A stretch of DNA of 6,868 nucleotides from Octadecabacter sp. (GTDB taxonomy: Bacteria > Pseudomonadota > Alphaproteobacteria > Rhodobacterales > Rhodobacteraceae), in assembly GCA_003533975.1 (NCBI GenBank), contig DQCL01000107.1, positions 1 to 6,868 of the forward strand, written 5' to 3'. How positions within the stretch are numbered: the stretch's first letter is position 1; the number at the start of each line of letters is the position of its first letter. Positions 1 through 6,613 of the stretch are shown here, in pieces. The notes under the pieces were generated by a model. It had not been told where the DNA came from, did not search any database, and was given only the letters and a program-made list of their open reading frames with translations. Made by a program: the position numbers and the translations under genes.

Positions 1-51
1 GGTCGCTGTGAGGTAACACTCGTGGGGGTTCGAGTCCCCCCGACCGCACCA
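1..51 (+). tRNA. tRNA-Leu (CUN type), 3' part, cut by window edge
   Basis: This is the 3' part of a class II tRNA. The T-stem GGGGG (24-28) pairs with CCCCC (36-40) around the loop TTCGAGT (29-35). The acceptor strand CGACCGC (41-47) is followed by discriminator A48 and an encoded CCA (49-51). Between the anticodon stem strand CGCTG (4-8) and the T-arm lies a 15-nt variable region (9-23) that can form a GAG/CTC stem, as in Leu, Ser and bacterial Tyr tRNAs. Discriminator A and the acceptor sequence fit Leu; bacterial tRNA-Ser usually has G. Counting back, base 1 would be position 36 (G), which reads codons beginning with C, so a CUN leucine tRNA. The full anticodon is outside the window. Confidence 0.88.
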
Positions 52-52
52 A

Positions 53-85
53 GTGTTTTCCCTAAGGGAAGACACATTAGGTTTT
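53..85 (+). terminator. Hairpin after tRNA-Leu, possible terminator
   Basis: Immediately after the tRNA CCA end, bases 53-62 (GTGTTTTCCC) pair with 66-75 (GGGAAGACAC) over ten base pairs, including one G-U, around the loop TAA. A weak T-containing stretch follows, with TTTT at 82-85. The position right behind a tRNA suggests a transcript 3' end or processing structure. The T tract is poor for an intrinsic terminator. In the opposite direction the hairpin is followed only by TT, so it is a weak candidate for ending the minus-strand operon. Confidence 0.5.
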
Positions 86-176
86 GAAGCAGCATGTGGC
101 TGTCGGTTCCTTAGAAACGATGAGAACATGCAAAGCCAAGCCACCCTGCATATTTTAGGATAACGTTTTCAACGCC

Positions 177-1106
177 TTACGGCAGGACGCTGATCCATAT
201 TGCCGTTGTGAGAACCGACAAAACTGTACCGACCAGTACCGCTGAGGCCGCGACGCGTTTTGCGGTTCCGTACATATTTGCAAACACATAGGCACTGATT
301 CCCGGTGCGACTGACGATGTCAGGATTGCAGAGCGGAACGCCTCGGTGGACAATCCGGTTGCGCTTCCCAGAGTCCAGACAATGATCGGGTGCAGCCCAA
401 GGGAAATCACGCAGACAAACATAATTGTGCGTAAGTCGCCCTCAGGTCGGTAGCGATACAGCACGCCGCCCAAACCGAACAAGGCGGCGGGCAAGGCGGC
501 CTGCGCCATCAACCCGATTGCATCCGTCAAGACCGCAGGCAAGGGAATGTCGCCTAAGTTGACGATGAACCCAAGCCCGATGGCGAGCACCAAAGCGTTT
601 GAGAACATTGCTTTGGCGACTTTGGCAGGGAGATAGCGTAGGGCCGTGCCCTTTGCGCGCGCGAGTTCCATCGCGGTGATGCCAAGCATGTACCCAAACG
701 GAGAATGGATCGCGATGATCGCATAATTCCCGAGCAATGCATCTGGGCCGTATGCGCGTTCTGTAATGGGTAAGCCAAGAAGTAAGGTATTGGAAAACAA
801 GCAACAAAACCCAATTGCAACGCTGTCTTCCCAAGAGCGTGAGAAGAAGAAACGCGCCCCCAGCAAACCTGCGACAAAGGCCGCGACCACACCGGAATAG
901 AAGCTGAACAGCAAAGGAACATCGAAGTTTTGTTGCAAGTCCAACGTAGAAATCGCACCGAACAAAAGGCACGGAATGGCAAAGTTTTGCGCAAACTTCA
1001 TCAACCCATCGACAGCAATGTCCGTGAAATACCCGCGCCAAACGGCAAGATAGCCGCACCCGATGATGATAAAGACAGGTAGGACAACGGTGAGGATGCT
1101 GAGCAC
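177..1106 (-). CDS. AEC (auxin efflux carrier) family transporter
   Basis: This 309-residue polytopic inner-membrane protein belongs to the AEC/MdcF-like carrier family, secondary transporters usually predicted to move organic acids or similar solutes; the substrate cannot be told from sequence. About ten hydrophobic segments are visible, in two halves joined by a basic stretch near residues 147-166. Family-typical positions include NFAIPCLLF (41-49), SNTLLLGLPI (105-114) and, in the second half, APGISAYVFANMYG (267-280). The length is normal. The start is GTG, four bases after the preceding stop, with no convincing Shine-Dalgarno sequence, so expression probably depends on coupling to the upstream hydrolase gene. 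It is the last gene of the operon and has no obvious link to the cell-wall and replication genes before it. Family assignment is firm; function is not. Confidence 0.9.
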   Translation of the reverse strand: MLSILTVVLPVFIIIGCGYLAVWRGYFTDIAVDGLMKFAQNFAIPCLLFGAISTLDLQQNFDVPLLFSFYSGVVAAFVAGLLGARFFFSRSWEDSVAIGFCCLFSNTLLLGLPITERAYGPDALLGNYAIIAIHSPFGYMLGITAMELARAKGTALRYLPAKVAKAMFSNALVLAIGLGFIVNLGDIPLPAVLTDAIGLMAQAALPAALFGLGGVLYRYRPEGDLRTIMFVCVISLGLHPIIVWTLGSATGLSTEAFRSAILTSSVAPGISAYVFANMYGTAKRVAASAVLVGTVLSVLTTAIWISVLP

Positions 1107-1110
1107 TGGA

Positions 1111-1905
1111 TTATTCGGTGAGCGTCAGTTCCAACCCGTCGTATGCAGGTTGGATGTGCTCGTCGGTTTCTGCGTTCAGCGTCTCGTAGTCCAAATCAAT
1201 ATGCATGTTGGTCAACACGGCGCGTTTGGGCCTGACACGTTCGATCCATTCAAGTGTTTTTGCAAGGTGCGCGTGGGTCGGGTGCGGGTCACGGCGCAGG
1301 GCATCGACGATCCAAAGATCGAGGTTTTCAAGCTGCGGCCAGACATTTTCGGGAATGTCTGAAACATCGGGCAGGTAGGCGGCATTGCCAATGCGAAAGC
1401 CAAGGGCATCAATGCTGCCATGCTCGACTTCAAAAGGTGAGAGCGTGATCGGGCCGCCAGCACCGTCTATCGTTACGTCCCCGTCAATAGTGTTAAGATC
1501 GCAGATCGGCGGGTAGCTAGACCCTTTGGGCTGGACGAACGCATAGCCGAACCGTGCTAGCAACTGATTGCCTGTGTCGCCATCTGCCCAAACCTGAAGG
1601 CGTTGGCGCATATTGTAGACGACCATGCGGATGTCATCGAGGCCATGTACGTGATCGGCGTGGGCGTGGGTATAGACCAATGCATCCAATTCACCGACTT
1701 CAGCATCCAACAACTGCTGGCGCAGGTCAGGCGACGTGTCGATCAGAACGCGGGTAACGCCAGACGGCGAGGTGCGCGTCACGAGCAGAGAACAGCGTTT
1801 GCGGACATTTTTCGGGTTGCCCGGGTCGCAATCGCCCCAATGCCCGCCAAGACGGGGAACGCCGCCTGATGAGCCGCAGCCAAGAATGCGCAGGGTTGTT
1901 GTCAT
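1111..1905 (-). CDS. PhnP-like MBL-fold metallohydrolase (COG1235-type)
   Basis: This cytoplasmic metallo-beta-lactamase-fold hydrolase resembles PhnP (phosphoribosyl 1,2-cyclic phosphate phosphodiesterase). Numbered from the ATG at 1905 (264 residues), it has the N-terminal strand and GCGSSGGVPR loop (9-18), the metal motif HAHADH (80-85), and further likely metal ligands His162 (in VEHGS), Asp180 (in LPDVSD) and His235 (in NMHID). The dinuclear metal site therefore looks complete. The CxCxxC cluster that I recall from E. coli PhnP as part of a structural zinc site is absent; Cys25 and Cys38 remain. A TTG nine bases further upstream (1914) is in frame, but the ATG forms a 4-base ATGA overlap with the tatD-family stop, so I prefer it. 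No phosphonate genes are nearby, so a phosphonate role is doubtful and the substrate is unknown. Confidence 0.9.
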   Translation of the reverse strand: MTTTLRILGCGSSGGVPRLGGHWGDCDPGNPKNVRKRCSLLVTRTSPSGVTRVLIDTSPDLRQQLLDAEVGELDALVYTHAHADHVHGLDDIRMVVYNMRQRLQVWADGDTGNQLLARFGYAFVQPKGSSYPPICDLNTIDGDVTIDGAGGPITLSPFEVEHGSIDALGFRIGNAAYLPDVSDIPENVWPQLENLDLWIVDALRRDPHPTHAHLAKTLEWIERVRPKRAVLTNMHIDLDYETLNAETDEHIQPAYDGLELTLTE

Positions 1906-2699
1906 GCTGTCCAACCTGCTGCCTTGTCGAACAGGCGTTCGAAGTTGGCCGTGGTCTGTGCGGCGAAGTCATCATAGCTGAGTCCGAACACCTCAGCGCC
2001 GACTTTGGCGGTGTGTGCCGTGTAGGCCGGTTCATTGCGACGTCCGCGATGGGGCGGGGGGGCGAGGTAGGGGCTGTCGGTTTCCACCAGAATTCGATCC
2101 ACCGGGGCGGCAGCGAAGATATCGCGCAGGTCTTGAGATTTAGGGAAGGCCGCGATGCCGGACATGGACAGATAAAACCCGTGATCGAGTGCGGTACGGG
2201 CAAGTTCTGCGCTACTTGAAAAGCAGTGCATTACGCATTTGAAAGGCTTTTCTTTGTATGCGTCCCCCAAGATCGCGGCCATATCGTCATCTGAGGCGCG
2301 GTTGTGGATGATCAGCGGAAGTCCGGTTTCTTGTGCGGCTTGTACATGCACACGCAGGGATTGCTTTTGAACCTCAGCTGTGTCGGCGGTGTAGTGGTAA
2401 TCTAGCCCGCTTTCGCCAATGCCAACCATTTTAGGGTGCTGGGTCAGCGCGATAAGTTCATCTACGGTCGCCAATGGTTCATCTGCCGCGCTCATCGGGT
2501 GGGTGCCTGCCGCGTAGAATACAGGCGCATATGTTTCGGCAATCGCGCGTACTTGGGGTTCGTTTTTCAGCTTGGTGCAGATCGTGACCATGCGGGTCAC
2601 GCCAGCGTCAACGGCGCGCGCAATCACATCGGCGCGTTCATCGTCAAAGTCAGGAAAGTCTAGGTGGCAGTGGCTGTCTACGATTTGTGGCGTGCTCAT
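1902..2699 (-). CDS. TatD/YcfH-family metal-dependent hydrolase
   Basis: This 265-residue TIM-barrel hydrolase belongs to the TatD family, cytoplasmic metal-dependent enzymes with reported DNase activity in some members. Metal-binding and active-site motifs are all present: DSHCHLD (8-14, His10 and His12), AGTHP (64-68), GIGESGLDYHY (93-103, Glu96), His132 in IIHNRAS, His158 in MHCFSS, and ETDSPYLAP (206-214, Asp208). Length is typical. It follows holB after 11 bases, and GAGG (2705-2708) in that gap sits five bases before the ATG, making it one of the better ribosome sites in the operon. The tmk-holB-hydrolase order matches tmk-holB-ycfH in E. coli, so YcfH is the closest named counterpart. 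Its stop overlaps the next gene's start as ATGA. The true substrate of YcfH-type proteins is not settled. Confidence 0.95.
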   Translation of the reverse strand: MSTPQIVDSHCHLDFPDFDDERADVIARAVDAGVTRMVTICTKLKNEPQVRAIAETYAPVFYAAGTHPMSAADEPLATVDELIALTQHPKMVGIGESGLDYHYTADTAEVQKQSLRVHVQAAQETGLPLIIHNRASDDDMAAILGDAYKEKPFKCVMHCFSSSAELARTALDHGFYLSMSGIAAFPKSQDLRDIFAAAPVDRILVETDSPYLAPPPHRGRRNEPAYTAHTAKVGAEVFGLSYDDFAAQTTANFERLFDKAAGWTA

Positions 2700-2710
2700 G
2701 TGATCCTCAC

Positions 2711-3838
2711 TTAGGTCACGTCCTGCGCGACCTTTTCGATCTTGAATAGCGTATCAAGGATGAGGGCGGCAGGGTCAAGATTTACAGCCTTCCCGTGGCG
2801 CGTGCGTTCAGACACATCCTGCGCTAAAGCGGCCCAGCGCCGTGCGGCTGCGTCATGGGGGGACAGCTTTGCTAGAAGGAGGGCTTCGCCTTGTGCCGCT
2901 TGGGTTTCAGGCGGGCCTTGGATTCCAGCACGGGCCGTGCGGGCGAGGAATTTGTCGATCAGGTCCAGCACGAGCGCAAAGCGCGTCGTGTTTGCCTTAC
3001 CTGTGCAGCTATCGGCGAGCTTGAGCCCGCGTGGCCTGTCAAATCTGGGCAAACCATTGAACAGGCTTACCAATTCAGAATAAACAGCGAGGCCATCGAG
3101 ATTGGTCAGGCGGATTGCTTCGCCAACAGACCCCCCTGAAAGCGCGGTCAGGGCTTCGCCCGCGTCGGTCTGGATGCCCGCGGCGGCGAGGGCTGCTGTC
3201 ACGTCATCTGTACCCAGAAGACCGCAGCGCAATTCACGACAGCGAGAACGGATTGTTGGCAAAAGGCGGGAGGGCTGGTGCGATATCATTAGGATAACAG
3301 CATCTGCCGGGGGTTCTTCCAGCAGTTTCAGGATCGCGTTCGCGGCGTTGACGTTCATTTCATCAGCAGGGTCCACGATGACAACACGGCGCCCGCCGTC
3401 CGTGGCGGACATGCCAAAGAAATTCTTGAGCTTACGGACTTCATCAACCGTGATGACGGATTTGAGTTTGTCTTTCTTGTCATCCCACGCGCGGCGCAAG
3501 ACGAACAGACGCGGATGCGCACCGGATCGTATAAGGCGCATATCGGGGTGATCATCGTCCAACATGAGGCTGCTTGGGGGCGGGGGCGCACCAAACATGT
3601 CATCGGCGGCAACAAGCGGTTGGGACAGTAAGAACGCGGCCATGCGCCATGCGAGCGTCGCCTTGCCCACACCTTGCGGCCCCGTGATCAGCCAGCCGGA
3701 ATGCAGACGGCCCGAGGCAAAGGCATCAAGAAAGTCAGCCTCCGCGCGGGGCTGCCCGAATAGATCAACTGTTTCAGATGGGTGCGGCGCGCCTTCAATC
3801 TGGTCGGGTAGGGGGCGATCTTCGGGTGCGGTGGCCAT
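2711..3838 (-). CDS. holB: DNA polymerase III subunit delta'
   Basis: This is the delta' subunit of the clamp loader, which with gamma/tau and delta opens the beta clamp and places it on primed DNA. The 375-residue protein shows a P-loop GPQGVGKAT (53-61), a Walker B-like strand VVIVDPADEMN (152-162), the conserved NAILKLLEEPP (167-177), and the SRC motif in IRSRCREL (196-203) used to stimulate ATP hydrolysis in a neighbouring subunit. A helical C-terminal oligomerisation region follows. No four-cysteine zinc module is seen between the P-loop and Walker B region, unlike E. coli delta'. The ATG shares one base with the tmk stop (TGATG), which implies translational coupling; no strong Shine-Dalgarno is seen. 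The proline-rich insert APPPPSS (84-90) probably lies in a loop. Confidence 0.95.
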   Translation of the reverse strand: MATAPEDRPLPDQIEGAPHPSETVDLFGQPRAEADFLDAFASGRLHSGWLITGPQGVGKATLAWRMAAFLLSQPLVAADDMFGAPPPPSSLMLDDDHPDMRLIRSGAHPRLFVLRRAWDDKKDKLKSVITVDEVRKLKNFFGMSATDGGRRVVIVDPADEMNVNAANAILKLLEEPPADAVILMISHQPSRLLPTIRSRCRELRCGLLGTDDVTAALAAAGIQTDAGEALTALSGGSVGEAIRLTNLDGLAVYSELVSLFNGLPRFDRPRGLKLADSCTGKANTTRFALVLDLIDKFLARTARAGIQGPPETQAAQGEALLLAKLSPHDAAARRWAALAQDVSERTRHGKAVNLDPAALILDTLFKIEKVAQDVT

Positions 3839-4479
3839 CAGCTGGCCGTCGCGCGGTCAGCCACATGAACGGCGATTTCGGCGGCAACGGCACCTGGGTC
3901 GCGGTTGCCATCAATCAGCACGCAACGGTTCGGGTGGGCTTTGGCAAGTGCAAGAAAACCGTGACGCAGTGTTTCCTGAAACGCGAGCCCCATGTCCTCA
4001 AACCGGTCTTCGCCGGACCCACGTGCAAGGCCGCGTGCCAGCGCGATGGACGGATCCATGTCGATGATGAAGGTCAGGTCGGGTTCTCGTCCGATCATGA
4101 CATTGTGCAGCGTATCAACGGTGCCGCGCAGATCACCACGTGTCGCGCCCTGATAAACACGGGTGCTGTCAGCGAAGCGGTCGCAGATCACTGTTTTACC
4201 GGCCTCAAGCGCGGGCTGGATTGTCTTTTCCAGGTGGTCGCGGCGTGCGGCGGTGAACAATAGAATTTCCGTTTCGGCGGACCAACGGTCTGGGTCGCCG
4301 GTTAACAGTAAAGCGCGAATTTCTTCGGCCCCTGCGCTGCCGCCCGGTTCGCGTGTTAAGATCGCATCGGGGATTCGATCCCTTAGCAGCTTGGTTTGCG
4401 TGGATTTGCCGGACCCGTCGATGCCCTCAAAGGAAATGAACAACCCTTGCGGCGTGCCGTCATGCGCGTGATCTGTCAC
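3838..4479 (-). CDS. tmk: Thymidylate kinase (dTMP kinase)
   Basis: This cytoplasmic enzyme phosphorylates dTMP to dTDP with ATP, a required step for dTTP in both the de novo and salvage routes. The 213-residue protein has FEGIDGSGKST (17-27, P-loop), TREPGG (42-47), CDRFADST (99-106, the DR(Y/F/H) motif contacting dTMP), and an arginine-containing LID region around ARGLARGSGEDRFE (148-161). Length is normal for the family. The start is GTG, two bases after the carboxypeptidase stop; GAGG ten bases upstream, inside the preceding gene, may serve as the ribosome site. The short N-terminal extension MTDHAHDGTPQG before the first strand is slightly longer than I expect, but no better start is seen before the P-loop strand. 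The stop overlaps the holB start by one base. Confidence 0.97.
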   Translation of the reverse strand: MTDHAHDGTPQGLFISFEGIDGSGKSTQTKLLRDRIPDAILTREPGGSAGAEEIRALLLTGDPDRWSAETEILLFTAARRDHLEKTIQPALEAGKTVICDRFADSTRVYQGATRGDLRGTVDTLHNVMIGREPDLTFIIDMDPSIALARGLARGSGEDRFEDMGLAFQETLRHGFLALAKAHPNRCVLIDGNRDPGAVAAEIAVHVADRATAS

Positions 4480-4481
4480 AG

Positions 4482-5669
4482 TTATTCAGCCTCAACCAGT
4501 GCGTCGTCAGGCGTTCTGACACGTTCGACCAAGACATCGGCGGCAGTGCGCAAGCGCGTGCTGAACCCGCCCGCTGCGACGCTTGCGTCAGCAATGAGCG
4601 GCACGCGGGTTTCGGGCAGGTTTTCCAAACGGATCACCAGCTCGGCGATCGTGTCGCCTTGGGTGATCGGCGCCTGGATCGGGCCGTTAAAAATGACTTC
4701 GGCATCAATTTCAGCGCCACCAGCTGTTGGCACCAACAAAGACAGGTCTTCTTCAAGCATCAGGCCAACATGGGGCACGTCCCCCATCCATACCTCAGCT
4801 TGTGCAATGCGTGTGCCACCACGGGCAACGTCGCGCTGCGCGAATTGACGGAATGCCCAGTTAACGATGCGCTCGGCCTCTTCGGCGCGGGCCTGGGCGC
4901 TATCAAGGCCCGTGATAACAAAGATGACACGGCGGTCGCCTTGCTTGGCCGATCCGACAAGCCCGTAGCCAGCCTCGGAAGTATGGCCCGTTTTTAGACC
5001 ATCGGCTCCAATTCCAAGACCCAGCAAAGGATTGCGGTTTTGCGTGTTGGCGGGGTGTTCGCCATCGTAATCAAACGAACGCTCGGAAAAGAGGGGGTAA
5101 AACGTCGGGTAGTCAGTGATTAAGCGATCAGCCAGTATCCCAAGGTCGCGCATGGACATGCGTTGGCCCGCTGCAGGCCAGCCGTTGGAGTTGGCGAAGC
5201 TGGAGTTCATCATGCCAAGCTCGCGTGCACGCACGGCCATTTGCTGAGCAAAGCCAGCTTCAGTGCCGCTGCGCGATAGACCTTCGGCAAGAACACAGGA
5301 CGCATCGTTGCCAGAAAGAACGATCACACCGCGCAGCAGGTCTTCGACGCGTACGCGGTCTGTGGTGTCCAGAAACATTGTCGATCCGGTGTAATCCATG
5401 CAGTGCTGGGACACGGGCAATATGTCGTCTACGGTTACTATCGGATCTTGCCCATTCAACGGGTTGATCGCCTCAAACGCCATATAGAGCGTCATAAGTT
5501 TGGACATCGACGCAGGCGGCAATGGGTCGTCCGCGTTCTTTTCCAGCAGAACGATTCCTGTGGAGTGGTCCAAAACATAGGCAGCTGTGGCGCGCGTGTC
5601 GAAGGTTTGCGCGCCGAGCGGTGCGGCGCTTGTGATCAACAATGCGAGTGTAGCGAGATGGCGGATCAT
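4482..5669 (-). CDS. D-alanyl-D-alanine carboxypeptidase (PBP5/DacF type)
   Basis: This low-molecular-weight penicillin-binding protein removes the terminal D-Ala from peptidoglycan pentapeptides in the periplasm (peptidase S11). The 395-residue precursor has a signal peptide, with likely cleavage after Ala20 in APLGAQ. All three serine-PBP motifs are present: SMSK (54-57, nucleophile Ser54), SGN (119-121) and KTG (226-228). A PBP5-type C-terminal beta domain occupies roughly 280-365. The last helix (about 371-385) is only mildly amphipathic and is followed by an acidic tail, so membrane anchoring of the PBP5 kind is uncertain. Two cysteines (90 and 125) lie in the catalytic domain. An AAGAGG ribosome site ends four bases before the ATG (core at 5674-5678). 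It sits 18 bases after the SPOR lipoprotein gene, so the two probably act on the same wall material. Confidence 0.95.
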   Translation of the reverse strand: MIRHLATLALLITSAAPLGAQTFDTRATAAYVLDHSTGIVLLEKNADDPLPPASMSKLMTLYMAFEAINPLNGQDPIVTVDDILPVSQHCMDYTGSTMFLDTTDRVRVEDLLRGVIVLSGNDASCVLAEGLSRSGTEAGFAQQMAVRARELGMMNSSFANSNGWPAAGQRMSMRDLGILADRLITDYPTFYPLFSERSFDYDGEHPANTQNRNPLLGLGIGADGLKTGHTSEAGYGLVGSAKQGDRRVIFVITGLDSAQARAEEAERIVNWAFRQFAQRDVARGGTRIAQAEVWMGDVPHVGLMLEEDLSLLVPTAGGAEIDAEVIFNGPIQAPITQGDTIAELVIRLENLPETRVPLIADASVAAGGFSTRLRTAADVLVERVRTPDDALVEAE

Positions 5670-5687
5670 AGGGCCTCTTGGTGGCGG

Positions 5688-6596
5688 TTAGTTGGTGACG
5701 AAGTACGCGTCTTCAAAGCCTTGTGCTTTGACCTGACGCAAAACTTCGGCACGTTCTGTTTCAGATGTCGCAGGGCCGACGATAACACGCCAGAATGTGC
5801 GCCCTTGACTGGTTTGCTCAAGAACTGTTGGGACGATGCCATTCCCGCGCATGCGATCAGCGGTGCCGCGGGCATTGGCTTCTACTGAGAAAATACCGAG
5901 CTGGATGAAGGGGCGTTCCAAGCTGGATGATGCGGCGGGTGCGGTTGCTGGGCGCGGGCTTGGAACTGGCGCAGATGTTGCGGCAGCTGTTTCAATCGCG
6001 GCTGCGGCGGCCGCAATCGGATCGGTGGCATCGCCATCAAGCGGCGTGCTTTCAATTGGCGTGGCTGCGATGTCCGTTGGGGCCTCGAAATCTGCGGTAG
6101 GCATGGCTTCGGGTGTTTCAGCAACCTCTTCGCGGCGCAATGCGGTGACCTGCAATTGTGTCGGCGCACCAGCAAGCATTTCAAGAGCAGAGGCCGCATC
6201 CGACGAAACCTGAAGGGCAGGGCCCGGGTTGTCGCGTTCACGACGGAACAATGCACCAATGACAAACGTGCCGTTGGTTTGATTGCGAATTATCACGCGC
6301 TCAGGTTCAGACACGTCCGGATGGGCGACCCAAACACCGCCAAGCGAAGGGCGTCCGTCCCATAAACCGGGCTCAGTTACTTGAAAAGCATCCGGTGCTT
6401 CGACGTCGCGTTCGACAAGTTGTACACTTTGGGATGGTGTTACGGTTGTGTCCGCGTTCGCATTGTTTGCCATTGTTGGGAACGAAAATTCGCCGTTCTC
6501 GTCACATGCGCTGAGCGCGAGTACTGATGAAACCGCCAGTATGGATGCAATTTTTTTATTTGATATCAGTGTTTTGCCCGTAACGTCTCGTGCCAT
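5688..6596 (-). CDS. SPOR-domain lipoprotein with degenerate RlpA-like domain
   Basis: This is the first gene of the operon, 302 residues. An N-terminal lipoprotein signal ends in a lipobox LSAC with Cys31 as the lipidated residue; Asp32 follows. Residues 90-153 resemble the C-terminal half of the RlpA double-psi beta-barrel: VIIRNQTNGTFVIGALF (101-117) matches the RlpA strand pattern and SSDAASALEML (131-141) matches its DLSxAAAxxLGML helix. The RlpA DRGP active-site segment is replaced by RRERDNPGP. A low-complexity Ala/Pro/Thr linker (about 157-227) leads to a C-terminal SPOR domain (229-300: FIQLGIFSVEANA, then WRVIVGP), which binds denuded septal glycan strands. The likely role is at the division septum, as a binding or scaffold protein rather than a lytic enzyme. 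The ATG has a strong AGAGGG six bases upstream. The SPOR and lipobox calls are firm; the RlpA relation is inferred. Confidence 0.88.
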   Translation of the reverse strand: MARDVTGKTLISNKKIASILAVSSVLALSACDENGEFSFPTMANNANADTTVTPSQSVQLVERDVEAPDAFQVTEPGLWDGRPSLGGVWVAHPDVSEPERVIIRNQTNGTFVIGALFRRERDNPGPALQVSSDAASALEMLAGAPTQLQVTALRREEVAETPEAMPTADFEAPTDIAATPIESTPLDGDATDPIAAAAAAIETAAATSAPVPSPRPATAPAASSSLERPFIQLGIFSVEANARGTADRMRGNGIVPTVLEQTSQGRTFWRVIVGPATSETERAEVLRQVKAQGFEDAYFVTN

Positions 6597-6602
6597 TTTT
6601 CA

Positions 6603-6608
6603 CCCTCT
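6603..6608 (-). promoter_or_regulatory. Strong ribosome binding site of the operon's first gene
   Basis: On the minus strand AGAGGG lies six bases before the ATG at 6596, supporting that start. It is the longest Shine-Dalgarno match among the seven genes; most downstream genes have weak sites or rely on overlaps. Confidence 0.75.
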
Positions 6609-6613
6609 TTGAT

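Noticed and set aside
1..51. tRNA-Leu 3' end as an integration site for a mobile element
   Set aside because: No integrase, repeat of the tRNA end or foreign-looking genes are seen; the adjoining genes form a conserved chromosomal operon.
442..1059. Long open frame antisense-frame shadow inside the AEC gene (minus strand, another frame, 205 codons)
   Set aside because: It lies wholly within the AEC gene. Its translation is rich in Arg, Cys and His with no recognisable domain, while the AEC frame is clearly coding.
1906..1914. TTG start giving three extra residues to the PhnP-like hydrolase
   Set aside because: The ATG at 1905 forms an ATGA overlap with the preceding stop and starts directly before the first conserved strand; the TTG extension adds nothing conserved.
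3102..3551. Plus-strand open frame of 149 codons opposite holB
   Set aside because: Ser/Arg-rich translation typical of antisense reading through a GC-rich gene; no ribosome site or family match, and holB is certain.
5836..6213. Plus-strand Ala/Val/Ser-rich open frame of 125 codons opposite the SPOR lipoprotein
   Set aside because: It mirrors the Ala/Thr/Pro-rich linker of the lipoprotein on the other strand; the low complexity explains the long open frame.
6549..6558. Run of seven A on the minus strand within the lipoprotein signal sequence as a frameshift or slippage site
   Set aside because: The run simply encodes Lys-Lys in the positively charged part of the signal peptide. No alternative product of interest follows from a shift.
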